64,000 bases of DNA from Lachnospiraceae bacterium (GTDB lineage Bacteria > Bacillota > Clostridia > Lachnospirales > Lachnospiraceae): contig JAGATV010000030.1 in assembly GCA_017621075.1 (NCBI GenBank), forward strand, positions 78,343 to 142,342. Reading direction: 5' to 3'. The notes beneath the pieces are model-generated. The model was given only the letters and a program-made list of their open reading frames with translations, did not search any database and was not told where the DNA came from. The stretch's first letter is position 1. The number at the start of each line of letters is the position of its first letter. The translations under genes and the position numbers were made by a program. Positions 17,182 through 25,788 of the stretch are shown here, in pieces.

Positions 17182-18006
17182 ATGAAGAAAATAGGTTCTG
17201 CTTTTGCATATTATCTGGGTGTTACAATGTGCAATATCAAAATGGCTCTGCTCACGATTGTGGAATATCCGTCAAATATCCTGGGCTGGGTGATCTCAAA
17301 CCCCATTCAGTTCCTGCTGGGGTTTGCAACGATCAAATTTGTTGTGGAGCAGTTTGGCGGGATAAACGGATGGAGTTACGGACAGCTTGCATTTTTGTAC
17401 GGGATCTCCGTTCTCTCCCATGCATTTTCCATGATCTTTTTTGTGCAGGGCTGGTTTATGGGATTTTTTGTGATAGAGGGGGAGTTTGACCGTTTCCTGA
17501 CAAGACCCTTAAGTGTCCTGTATCAGTTTTTCTTTACCAATATCAATGTTTTCGGGTTTACCGACCTGATCCCCGGCATCCTTGTGTTTCTATACGGCTG
17601 TGCAAAGACGGGCTTTTCCTTCACGGCTTCAAACATGGTGGGGATCATGGCGCTGCTTATAGGCGCCACACTGATACGGGGCGGTATCTATATCCTGCTC
17701 GGCACCACCTCCTTCTGGACGAAAAGCGCCAACGATTTCGGGCAGTTTGTGCAGGAAATATTTGACAAGACCACAATGTATCCGCTGTCCATGTACCCGG
17801 AAGCCATGCAGTTGATACTCACCTTTCTTATCCCCATAGGCTGGGTATCCTTCTACCCTGTGTCGGAGCTTATGGGAATTGAAACCGCATTTTCCGCAGG
17901 CGGTATGGGGGTATGGATCACCCTCGGTGTAGGCATTGTCACCATGATCGCAGCGGGACTTGTATTCAGGATAGGCTTAAGAAGGTACGAGAGCGCCGGA
18001 AACTGA
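17182..18006 (+). CDS. ABC exporter permease 2 (COG3694-like)
   Basis: This is a 274-residue ABC-2-type permease with about six membrane helices. The ATG at 17182 is two bases after the stop of permease 1 and behind a GGGGGGCTGAGG stretch. Family marks are the EYPSNILGWVISNPIQFL start, the GEFDRFLTRPLSVLYQ cytoplasmic loop, and FDKTTMYPLSMYP before the last helices. It would heterodimerise with permease 1. The ATPase gene follows after 14 bases. Confidence 0.82.
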   Translation: MKKIGSAFAYYLGVTMCNIKMALLTIVEYPSNILGWVISNPIQFLLGFATIKFVVEQFGGINGWSYGQLAFLYGISVLSHAFSMIFFVQGWFMGFFVIEGEFDRFLTRPLSVLYQFFFTNINVFGFTDLIPGILVFLYGCAKTGFSFTASNMVGIMALLIGATLIRGGIYILLGTTSFWTKSANDFGQFVQEIFDKTTMYPLSMYPEAMQLILTFLIPIGWVSFYPVSELMGIETAFSAGGMGVWITLGVGIVTMIAAGLVFRIGLRRYESAGN

Positions 18007-18020
18007 CAGGAGGGATATCT

Positions 18021-18992
18021 ATGATAACAGTAAGGGATCTATATAAGGAATACCGGGTCACGGAAAGGGGCAGAGGGCTCGGTGGCACACTGAAAGCACT
18101 TTTCAAACAGGAAGAGAAGATCATAAAGGCTGTAAACGGACTGGATTTCTATGTGGGAAAGGGCGAGATCGTGGGCTTTATCGGACCTAACGGCTCCGGG
18201 AAGAGCACTACCATAAAAATGATGACGGGTATACTCGCTCCGACATCGGGGGAGGTGCTCATCGACGGGCGCAATATCACAAGATACCGCAAGGAGGCAG
18301 TGCGTGATATCGGTGTGGTATTCGGGCAGCGCACCCAGCTGAATTGGGATCTGCGTCTGGAGGAGAGCTTTGAACTGCTCCGTCATATTTACAGAATAGA
18401 GAAAAAGGATTACCGGGAAACCCTTGAGGTGATGGATTCGATACTGGGAGTAGGGGAGCTTCTGAATAAGCCTGTGCGTCAGATGTCGCTGGGACAGAGA
18501 GTGAAAGGCGATCTCACTGCAGCAATGCTGCATTCCCCGAAGGTGCTTTTCCTTGACGAGCCGACCATAGGACTTGATGTCGGCTCCAAATATGCGCTCC
18601 GCAAGTTCATAAAGGAGATCAACGCCATCAAGGGCACTACCGTCATTCTCACAACCCATGACCTGGGAGATATACAGGAGCTTTGCGAAAGGCTCATTAT
18701 CATCAATGGCGGCGTTATGATGGAGGACGGTAATCTTTCAGAGATCGTTGAGAGAATAGCGCCTTACCGCACCCTGGCAGTGGAATATTACGACGCCGTA
18801 GTCCCCGAACATGCGAAGGCGGAGATCCTGTCGGTATCGGACAATGTGGTCCGGTATAAGTTTATGAAGGCCGATATGACCGCCGCAGAGCTTATAAGGG
18901 ATCTGTCGGAACTGTATCCGATCAAGGACGTAGGGATAGAGGAAGCGGGAATTGATGATATTATCAGAATCGCATATGAAATGAAAAAATAG
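18021..18992 (+). CDS. ABC exporter ATPase (COG4586-like)
   Basis: This is the 323-residue nucleotide-binding subunit for the two upstream permeases. The ATG at 18021 follows CAGGAGGG. Walker A GPNGSGKST is at about 54-62, the Q-loop at FGQRTQL, the signature SLGQR at about 156, Walker B VLFLDEPTIGLD at about 174-185, and the switch His in TTHDLGD. The C-terminal 80 residues form the extra domain usual in this subfamily. The AraC-permease-permease-ATPase set is compact and appears to be one transcription unit. Confidence 0.9.
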   Translation: MITVRDLYKEYRVTERGRGLGGTLKALFKQEEKIIKAVNGLDFYVGKGEIVGFIGPNGSGKSTTIKMMTGILAPTSGEVLIDGRNITRYRKEAVRDIGVVFGQRTQLNWDLRLEESFELLRHIYRIEKKDYRETLEVMDSILGVGELLNKPVRQMSLGQRVKGDLTAAMLHSPKVLFLDEPTIGLDVGSKYALRKFIKEINAIKGTTVILTTHDLGDIQELCERLIIINGGVMMEDGNLSEIVERIAPYRTLAVEYYDAVVPEHAKAEILSVSDNVVRYKFMKADMTAAELIRDLSELYPIKDVGIEEAGIDDIIRIAYEMKK

Positions 18993-19025
18993 GGATCTGT
19001 AATGAAAAATGCAGACAGGCAGTTG

Positions 19026-19054
19026 GTGACAGGCATGCAATATCATGGTATAAT
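19026..19054 (+). promoter_or_regulatory. Promoter before acyltransferase gene
   Basis: GTGACA (19026-19031), 17 bases, TATAAT (19049-19054). The -35 departs from consensus by one base. Confidence 0.55.
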
Positions 19055-19099
19055 ACTTTTATTCGGGGTGTAATGCTCCAATGAAAGAATGAGGAATGC

Positions 19100-20272
19100 G
19101 TGAGTTTGAAAGAACAGGAAATTGAGAAAAACAGTATCGATGTCCGGGGAATGTCTGCTAAAAAACCCAGAATGGCCAATCTGGAACTGCTTAGGTGCCT
19201 TGCCATGATGATGGTGGTGGTACTGCACTTTCTGGGAAAGGGAAATGTGCTGCCGGATCTGATGGAGCCGCAGCTTGGCGGGACAGGCATGGCGGCTTGG
19301 CTTTTGGAATGCTTCTGCATTGTGGCAGTCAACCTTTATATGATGATCAGCGGGTATTTTCTGTGCACCTCCTCCTTTAAACCAAGCAGGCTTTTGCAAC
19401 TTTGGCTACAGGTATGGGTGTACTCCGTGGGGGTGGGGCTCCTTTCTTGTTTCCTGGGGATCTACCCGGCAGAAGAATTCAGTTTCCATTATCTGCTGAC
19501 GCTTGTTCTGCCCATTTCCATGGGGCATTACTGGTTTTTGACGGCTTATGTGTTCTTGTATCTGTTGCTTCCTCTGTTTGGAAAGACGGTACAGGAAATG
19601 AGTAAAAAGCAGATGCAGGTGGTCCTTGGCTTGCTCTTATTTACGTTCTGCATCTTAAAGTCAGTCCTTCCCGCAAGGCTTGAGATGGATGCAAAGGGCT
19701 ATGATTGTCTCTGGTATCTGTGTGTCTTTTTGACGGCAGCCTATATCCGCCGGTTTGGAGCGGGTATCCTGCAAAAGAAGGCAGGCTGTACCGTTTTGTA
19801 TCTGGCAGGGGTGCTGGCGGTATTCGGGGGCACTATGGGACTCAGACAGATCTATCTGCGAATGGGAAGCCTGGAACACATTATGAAGATCTGTATTGAA
19901 TATAATCATATCCTGCCCCTTGCGGCATCGGTGGGCCTGTTCGGTTGGTTCTTAAAGCTCAGGGTCCCTGAGAAAATAACCGGACCGGTCAATAAGATCG
20001 CTCCTTATACTCTGGGGGTCTATCTGCTCCATGAAAATCTTGGGGTGCGGTATGCCTGGCAGAAATGGTTCGGTGCAGAGAGGATTGACAGTCTGGTCAG
20101 TCTGGTGGGCAGGACGCTTTTGGCGGCAGTTACAGTATTTGTCGTGGGCATTTTGATCGATATGCTGCGGGCAGGCATTATGAAAGGACTCCACAGTCTT
20201 TTGGGGAGGCTTCGTCCGTACCGTCTGCTGACCGAGAAGGTTCTGGCTTTGGATGAGTTGTTTCGGAGATAA
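19100..20272 (+). CDS. Acyltransferase-3 family membrane protein
   Basis: This is a 390-residue polytopic membrane protein of the acyltransferase-3 (OafA/YrhL-like) family, which O-acylates cell-surface glycans. After an N-terminal charged stretch it reads NLELLRCLAMMMVVVLHF, the family's first helix with the conserved Arg and His. About ten hydrophobic segments follow and it ends with a basic tail. The chosen start is GTG at 19100, five bases after a GAGG site; this is not certain. The next gene, another membrane protein, follows after 20 bases, so the two probably work in the same surface-glycan process. Confidence 0.82.
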   Translation: MSLKEQEIEKNSIDVRGMSAKKPRMANLELLRCLAMMMVVVLHFLGKGNVLPDLMEPQLGGTGMAAWLLECFCIVAVNLYMMISGYFLCTSSFKPSRLLQLWLQVWVYSVGVGLLSCFLGIYPAEEFSFHYLLTLVLPISMGHYWFLTAYVFLYLLLPLFGKTVQEMSKKQMQVVLGLLLFTFCILKSVLPARLEMDAKGYDCLWYLCVFLTAAYIRRFGAGILQKKAGCTVLYLAGVLAVFGGTMGLRQIYLRMGSLEHIMKICIEYNHILPLAASVGLFGWFLKLRVPEKITGPVNKIAPYTLGVYLLHENLGVRYAWQKWFGAERIDSLVSLVGRTLLAAVTVFVVGILIDMLRAGIMKGLHSLLGRLRPYRLLTEKVLALDELFRR

Positions 20273-20292
20273 ACGGAGGAAAGTAGCAAGGC

Positions 20293-22224
20293 ATGACGGA
20301 AACTGGAAAGGCCATAGATAAAAAAGGAAAGTTAAACAGCAGAAGTGTCCTGGAGATGGTGTTTCTGGTGGTTTTGGTTTTGTATCCCCTGCGCCATATC
20401 AACTGGGGGATCGATCTTTGGGATACGGGCTACAGTTATGCCAATTTTCAGTATATGGGTCTGGAACATATGGACCCCATGTGGCTGTTCTCTACCTATC
20501 TTGCCAATGTGGTGGGACATTGGATCAGCAGACTGCCCTTTGCGGGAAGTCTGATCGGCATGAATTTCTATACGGGACTTTTACCCGGTGGACTGGCTGT
20601 GGCGGGCTACCTGTTCTGTACAAGAAAGCTTGGGATCCCTGCAGGGATCACTTTTGTGGGAGAACTGACGGCACTTGGCCTGTGTTGGTGTCCCACGGCA
20701 GTCCTCTATAATTATCTGACCTTCGTTTTCCTGCTGGCCTGTGTGATTCTGTTATATGCAGGGCTGACACAGGGGAAAAACCGTTTTTTGTTCCTGGCGG
20801 GGCTGTGCCTGGGATGCAATGTGCTGGTGCGGTTTTCCAATCTGCCGGAGGCGGTGCTGATCGTTGTGGTGTGGGCTTACGGCATCATTGAATGGCTGGA
20901 GGCGGGAAGGAAGGTAAAAGGAGCCGGAAAGCGTACCTTTTACCGCACGCTGTGGTGCATGGGCGGCTACCTGAGCGCACTGGCACTGTTGCTTGGGTAT
21001 CTTCACTTCAGGTACGGAATAGACGCTTATGTGAGCGGGATCGGGCGCCTGTTTGCCATGACGGACAAGGCGACGGATTATAAGGCGACCTCCATGGTCA
21101 CCAACCTGATCTTCCAGTATGTGCAGAATCTCTACTGGGTGGTGCGCATCGGGGTGATCGCGGCGGCAGGACTGATCCTGTTCGGCGTAGTGAAAGCGCT
21201 GGATTCTTATTTGGACAGGAAAACAGACACCGGGGCATGGGCGGCAGGTAAGAAGACCTGGGCGGTGCTAAAGATCCTTAGCAGGGTATGCTGGGGCATG
21301 GTGTGTCTGATGATGCTTCTCTGGCTGTATGTAAGGGGCTTCTGCGCCGCAGAGTACACCAACTACGGAGCTATATTAAAGCCCGGAATTTTATTTCTGA
21401 TGCTCACCCTGGGGATCTGTCTGGTCCGCATTTTCCATAAAAACAGTTCCAAGGAGGAAAAGCTGATCAGCGGACTATTGTTTATCCTGACGCTGATCAC
21501 ATCCATCGGCAGTAATAATCATGTGTACCCCAGTCTGAACAATCTGTTCCTGGGAGCACCATATACCTTATGGCAATGCTATCGCTTCCTGCGGGATGGG
21601 AAGGACGGAAAGCTATTTAAACTCCCTCTTTGTGTATTTCCGTTAAAGGGCATCCTTTCTGCTTTTCTGATCCTGGTCCTGGTACAGAGCTTTTTGTTCG
21701 GTATGCGGTTTGGGTTTGCGGAAGGGACCGGCCTGCAGGATGTGAGCGTTCAGGTGGAAAATAATGAGATCTTGAAAGGTGTAAAGATGTCCCCGGAGCG
21801 GGCTGCATGGATGGAAGAGATCAGTGCTTATGCCATAGAAGCCAATCTTGCGGGAAAGGAAGTCATTTTATACGGATGGATCCCGTCTCTCTCCTATTAT
21901 CTGCAGATGCCTTCTGCATTCAATCCCTGGAGCGGGCTTGCCTCTTACAGTCAGAGTACTATGGAAGAGAGCATGAATGAAGTAAGGGCGGATATGAAGG
22001 TGGATGCTTCCTACCGTCCGGTGGTGCTTTTGGAAAAGGATTATGTTTTATATCTGGAAGCCTTGTCCGATGAAACCGGGCGGGATACCCTGCTTAAGCA
22101 GGTGGGTGAGAAGAAATGGAACGAGATGGAACAGGACGGAAAATGGCAGTTGATCGTGGAATTTTTGGAAGAGTACGGGTATGAGCAGACCTTCCGCAAT
22201 GAAAAGTTCGGGATCTGGGAATAG
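20293..22224 (+). CDS. Large polytopic membrane protein, possible GT-C glycosyltransferase
   Basis: This is a 643-residue protein with about eleven membrane helices and a C-terminal soluble domain of roughly 130 residues. The first extracellular loop contains WGIDLWDTGYSYANF, an Asp-containing motif in the position where GT-C glycosyltransferases keep their catalytic acid. I do not recognise a named family. Glu-rich and Tyr-rich segments in the C-terminal part (YGWIPSLSYYLQMPSAFNPW) look extracellular. The ribosome site CGGAGGAAAG stands before the ATG. It lies behind the acyltransferase and before a strong terminator, so the pair forms a small surface-glycan operon. Confidence 0.65.
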   Translation: MTETGKAIDKKGKLNSRSVLEMVFLVVLVLYPLRHINWGIDLWDTGYSYANFQYMGLEHMDPMWLFSTYLANVVGHWISRLPFAGSLIGMNFYTGLLPGGLAVAGYLFCTRKLGIPAGITFVGELTALGLCWCPTAVLYNYLTFVFLLACVILLYAGLTQGKNRFLFLAGLCLGCNVLVRFSNLPEAVLIVVVWAYGIIEWLEAGRKVKGAGKRTFYRTLWCMGGYLSALALLLGYLHFRYGIDAYVSGIGRLFAMTDKATDYKATSMVTNLIFQYVQNLYWVVRIGVIAAAGLILFGVVKALDSYLDRKTDTGAWAAGKKTWAVLKILSRVCWGMVCLMMLLWLYVRGFCAAEYTNYGAILKPGILFLMLTLGICLVRIFHKNSSKEEKLISGLLFILTLITSIGSNNHVYPSLNNLFLGAPYTLWQCYRFLRDGKDGKLFKLPLCVFPLKGILSAFLILVLVQSFLFGMRFGFAEGTGLQDVSVQVENNEILKGVKMSPERAAWMEEISAYAIEANLAGKEVILYGWIPSLSYYLQMPSAFNPWSGLASYSQSTMEESMNEVRADMKVDASYRPVVLLEKDYVLYLEALSDETGRDTLLKQVGEKKWNEMEQDGKWQLIVEFLEEYGYEQTFRNEKFGIWE

Positions 22225-22261
22225 AGTCAGAAAATAAAAGGATAAGGCTGCGCAGGATCAT

Positions 22262-22295
22262 AAAAGGCAGATGCCTCAAGGGCATCTGCCTTTTT
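22262..22295. terminator. Bidirectional terminator between membrane-protein operon and asnA
   Basis: A 14-bp stem (22262-22275 with 22281-22294), five-base loop and T-run on both strands serve the two convergent genes. Confidence 0.9.
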
Positions 22296-22322
22296 ATTGG
22301 AAATGATTCCCGAAAAGTCACT

Positions 22323-23333
22323 TTACAAAAGCTGTAAGCCTTGTTCTCTTGCAGCAGCCATGACTTCCTCCGGCCACAGGGAACACTGTACCTCACCGAT
22401 GTGGGCCTTGCGCAGGAAGAACATACAGATACGGGACTGGCCGATGCCGCCGCCGATGGTGTAAGGAAGTTCCTCGTTGATGACAGCCTGATGGAAAGAG
22501 AGCTGTGCACGCTCCGGGCAACCGGCTTTCTCAAGCTGGGACAGAAGGGCGTCCCTGTCAACGCGGATACCCATGCTGGACAGCTCAAGGGCAATGTCCA
22601 GAACAGGATAGTATACGATGATGTCTGCATTTAAGGACCAGTCATCATAGTCGGGAGCACGGCCGTCATGGGGCTCGCCGTTCTCCAGGACATCCCCGAT
22701 CTGCATGATGCAGACAGCGCCCTTTGCCTTGGCAATATAGTACTCTCTCTCCTTGGGTGTGTAATCGAGGAACATTTCTTCCAGTTCTTTGGTAGTTACG
22801 AAGAAGATATCATGAGGAAGGATCTCTTCTATGTAATCGAAGTGGATGGCCATGTACTTTTCCGTCTTGCGGAGAACTTTGTATACATCGCGGACGGTAT
22901 TCTTCAGGGTGTCAAGATTGCGATCCTCTTTGGTGATGATCTTTTCCCAATCCCACTGGTCCACATAAATGGAATGGATATTGTCTGCTTCCTCATCTCT
23001 GCGGATAGCACTCATATCGGTATAAAGGCCTTCCCCCACGGAGAAGCCGTATTTTTTCAAGGCATAACGCTTCCACTTTGCCAGGGACTGTACAATCTCT
23101 GCGGTGCGGCCGTCCTGATATTTGATATCAAAGGAAACGGGGCGTTCCACGCCGTTTAAGTTGTCATTGAGGCCTAAGGACGGGTCCACGAAAAGGGGTG
23201 CGGACACACGCAAAAGATTCAGTCTCTCTGCTAACAGGGACTGGAAACAATCCTTCACCGTTTTGATGGCGATCTGTGTCTGGTATAAGTTTAATTCGGA
23301 TCTGTAATCTTTGGGGATAATCAATTTAGACAT
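22323..23333 (-). CDS. asnA: Aspartate-ammonia ligase (asparagine synthetase A)
   Basis: This is a 336-residue enzyme making asparagine from aspartate, ammonia and ATP in the cytoplasm. It has the fold of class II aminoacyl-tRNA synthetases. Typical AsnA segments are MSKLIIPKDYRSELNLYQTQ at the start, GLNDNLNGVERPVSFDIK, and TIGGGIGQSRICMFFLRKAHIGEVQ near the C-terminus. A run of AGGAAGTAGGAAACC precedes the ATG. Its promoter lies back to back with the SOS promoter of the repair operon. Confidence 0.96.
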   Translation of the reverse strand: MSKLIIPKDYRSELNLYQTQIAIKTVKDCFQSLLAERLNLLRVSAPLFVDPSLGLNDNLNGVERPVSFDIKYQDGRTAEIVQSLAKWKRYALKKYGFSVGEGLYTDMSAIRRDEEADNIHSIYVDQWDWEKIITKEDRNLDTLKNTVRDVYKVLRKTEKYMAIHFDYIEEILPHDIFFVTTKELEEMFLDYTPKEREYYIAKAKGAVCIMQIGDVLENGEPHDGRAPDYDDWSLNADIIVYYPVLDIALELSSMGIRVDRDALLSQLEKAGCPERAQLSFHQAVINEELPYTIGGGIGQSRICMFFLRKAHIGEVQCSLWPEEVMAAAREQGLQLL

Positions 23334-23376
23334 ATAGCTGGTTTCCTACTTCCTTTGCATGATAATCACTCTATTC

Positions 23377-23406
23377 TATTTAAACGCTTTTCCCAATATT
23401 TTGCAA
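23377..23406 (-). promoter_or_regulatory. asnA promoter
   Basis: On the minus strand TTGCAA (23401-23406) and TAAATA (23377-23382) are 18 bases apart. Confidence 0.5.
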
Positions 23407-23428
23407 TAGTTTTTTATGGAAAAATATC

Positions 23429-23477
23429 TTGCAGGATTCGAACATAAGTGCTATCCTATAAATAGAACATGCGTTCG
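23429..23477 (+). promoter_or_regulatory. SOS-type promoter with two LexA boxes
   Basis: TTGCAG (23429-23434), 17 bases, TATCCT (23452-23457) form a promoter. A 14-bp site at 23464-23477 reads CGAACGCATGTTCT on the minus strand and matches the Gram-positive LexA consensus CGAAC-N4-GTTC with one mismatch at the last base. A weaker site, CGAACATAAGTGCT, lies between -35 and -10 (23439-23452). Repressor bound to both would block the promoter and its start. Confidence 0.75.
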
Positions 23478-23499
23478 ACAAAAGAAAGAAGGTGGGAGT

Positions 23500-24852
23500 A
23501 TGGAATTTCTGGCAGCAGGGCAGGAGATGTCCGTTATGGAGAAGCTGGGCATCCTGACAGATGCCGCAAAATATGATGTGGCATGTACTTCCAGCGGCGT
23601 GGACAGGAAGGGGAACGGGAGGTCCATGGGGAATTGTGCCGCCAGTGGGATCTGTCACAGCTTCAGCAGTGACGGAAGATGCATTTCCCTTTTGAAGATC
23701 CTTCTCACCAATGAATGTATCTATGATTGCAAATATTGTATCAACCGCTGCTCCAATGATGTGCCCAGGGCTACCTTCACCCCGGAGGAGGTCTGCACGC
23801 TGACCATGGAGTTCTACAAGCGCAATTACATTGAGGGACTGTTCTTGAGTTCCGGCATCCTGGGCAATCCTACCTACACCATGGAGCTGATCTTCAGGAC
23901 GCTGTGGCTGTTGCGCAGAAAATATGGTTTTAACGGTTATATCCATGTGAAGGCGATCCCCGGGGCGGATGGGGAGATCATCCGCAGGACAGGGTATCTG
24001 GCGGACAGGATGAGTGTCAATCTGGAGCTGCCTACGGCGGAGGGGCTTAAGAACCTTGCCCCCAATAAGCACAGAAAGAATATCCTGACCCCTATGCGCC
24101 AGATCCAGAATCATATCCATGAGAGCCGCTATGATCTGGCAGTGTACCGCAATGCGCCAAAGTTCGTGGCCGGTGGTCAGTCCACCCAGATGATCATCGG
24201 GGCTACGGGGGAAAGCGATTATCAGATCATGGGGGTTGCTGAAAGCCTGTATCGGAAGTTTGAGTTAAAGAGGGTATTTTATTCTGCCTTTGTGCGGGTC
24301 AATGAGGATAAGAGCCTGCCGGCGCTGCCGGGCGGCCCCCCGCTTCTTAGGGAGCACAGGCTGTACCAGGCGGACTGGCTTCTTAGATTCTATGGCTTCT
24401 CGGCAGAGGAATTGTTAAGCGAGGACCGCCCTTTCTTCAATGTGATGCTGGATCCCAAGGAGGATTGGGCGGTAAGGCACTTGGAGCAGTTCCCGGTAGA
24501 GATCAACAGGGCTCCTTACGAACGGCTGTTAAGGGTCCCCGGCATCGGTGTGAACAGCGCCCGGCGCATTGTAGCTGCCAGGAGGAGTGGCAATCTGCGC
24601 TTTGGGGATATGAAAAAAATGGGTGTGGTGATGAAACGGGCGGTTTATTTCGTTACCTGCAATGGTAAGATGATGTATCCCACGAAACTGGATGAGGATT
24701 ATATCGTGCGGGGGCTTACTTCCGAGAAGGACAGGATACGGTTTGGAAGTGACGGCATGACCTACAGGCAGATGTCCCTGTTCGATGATGCCGGTTTTCA
24801 GAGGCAGATACAGCCGGAGGAGGCATTGGGGGCAGCAGTGGGACAATTGTAA
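23500..24852 (+). CDS. Putative DNA modification/repair radical SAM protein (TIGR03916-like)
   Basis: This is a 450-residue radical SAM enzyme. The ATG at 23500 follows AAGGTGGGAG. The CxxxCxxC cluster motif is at Cys73, Cys77 and Cys80 (ECIYDCKYC). A helix-hairpin-helix DNA-binding motif, RVPGIGVNSARRIVAARR, lies near residue 345. Genes of this family are typically next to a TIGR03915-family gene, as here, and are predicted to modify or repair DNA; the reaction is not known. The SOS boxes at its promoter support a DNA-damage role. It is the first gene of a three-gene operon. Confidence 0.88.
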   Translation: MEFLAAGQEMSVMEKLGILTDAAKYDVACTSSGVDRKGNGRSMGNCAASGICHSFSSDGRCISLLKILLTNECIYDCKYCINRCSNDVPRATFTPEEVCTLTMEFYKRNYIEGLFLSSGILGNPTYTMELIFRTLWLLRRKYGFNGYIHVKAIPGADGEIIRRTGYLADRMSVNLELPTAEGLKNLAPNKHRKNILTPMRQIQNHIHESRYDLAVYRNAPKFVAGGQSTQMIIGATGESDYQIMGVAESLYRKFELKRVFYSAFVRVNEDKSLPALPGGPPLLREHRLYQADWLLRFYGFSAEELLSEDRPFFNVMLDPKEDWAVRHLEQFPVEINRAPYERLLRVPGIGVNSARRIVAARRSGNLRFGDMKKMGVVMKRAVYFVTCNGKMMYPTKLDEDYIVRGLTSEKDRIRFGSDGMTYRQMSLFDDAGFQRQIQPEEALGAAVGQL

Positions 24853-24869
24853 CAAGAGGAGGTTTTTAT

Positions 24870-25709
24870 ATGTTCGTATATCAGTGTGAGGATTCTTTGG
24901 AGGGAATCTTTACCGCAATCTATAATGTGTATGAGGACAGGCACACACCGGAGGAAACCCGGTTGAGCCTTGGCGATGAATTATTGCTGTTTGCAGAGTA
25001 TGTCCCGGTGACGCCGGATCTTGAAAAGGCAGAAAAAGTGATCCGGACCTTGAAAAGACAGTTTGGAGAAGAAGATTATTACCGGATATGTCTGGCATTG
25101 GCTGCGCCCGATGCGGAGAAAGCCCAGGCAGTGTATCAGACCATAGCTGCAGGTCTTGCCGGTAAGTGCCGGCCGGAGCATATGCTGGACAATCTGGCAG
25201 ATCAGTATGTCCACCATACCTTTTCCTTATGGCGGGGAGCCCGGCGGGAATATGACCATTTGAGAGGCTTCCTGCGGTTTGAAGAATTGGGAGAGGGAAT
25301 CCTTTATGCCAGGATCAGTCCGAAGAATCATCTTCTGACATTCCTGATGTCTCATTTTGCAGACAGATTTCCGGCAGAAAATTTTGTGATACAGGACGTG
25401 GGCAGGAAACTATGGGGCATACATCCTGCCGTGAGTGCAGAAAATAGGGAGAACGGCTGGTATGTGGCACAGCTTGGGGAGGATTCGGAGGCGTTTTATG
25501 CCATGGAGCGTCTTTCCAACATGGAAAGATCGGAGAAAGAACGTGCCTGTCAGCAGCTTTTTGGGTATTTCTGCCAAAAGATCGCAATCAGGGAGCGAAG
25601 GAATCTGGAGCTGCAGAGGAATATGCTGCCGCTCAGATTCCGGGAGTACATGACGGAATTTCAAAAAAATCTTTCCGGTATGGATGGGAAACCTGCTTCC
25701 GACATTTGA
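24870..25709 (+). CDS. TIGR03915-family putative DNA metabolism protein
   Basis: This is a 279-residue protein that regularly accompanies the radical SAM repair protein. It starts with MFVYQCEDSLEGIFTAIYNVY and has a middle segment EYDHLRGFLRFEEL, both typical of the family (with a DUF4130-like part). The C-terminal region has basic patches (IAIRERRNLELQRNMLPLRF). It has a strong AGAGGAGG site and lies 17 bases after the radical SAM gene. The role is inferred from partnership: it probably forms a complex with, or supplies the substrate to, the radical SAM enzyme. Confidence 0.85.
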   Translation: MFVYQCEDSLEGIFTAIYNVYEDRHTPEETRLSLGDELLLFAEYVPVTPDLEKAEKVIRTLKRQFGEEDYYRICLALAAPDAEKAQAVYQTIAAGLAGKCRPEHMLDNLADQYVHHTFSLWRGARREYDHLRGFLRFEELGEGILYARISPKNHLLTFLMSHFADRFPAENFVIQDVGRKLWGIHPAVSAENRENGWYVAQLGEDSEAFYAMERLSNMERSEKERACQQLFGYFCQKIAIRERRNLELQRNMLPLRFREYMTEFQKNLSGMDGKPASDI

Positions 25710-25788
25710 CTCTCTGTGGCAGATAGAGTACTATCTTCCTAGAGAGTTTTCATCCGGAGTGACATTCCGGAGGCGGTGGAGGTTCAGT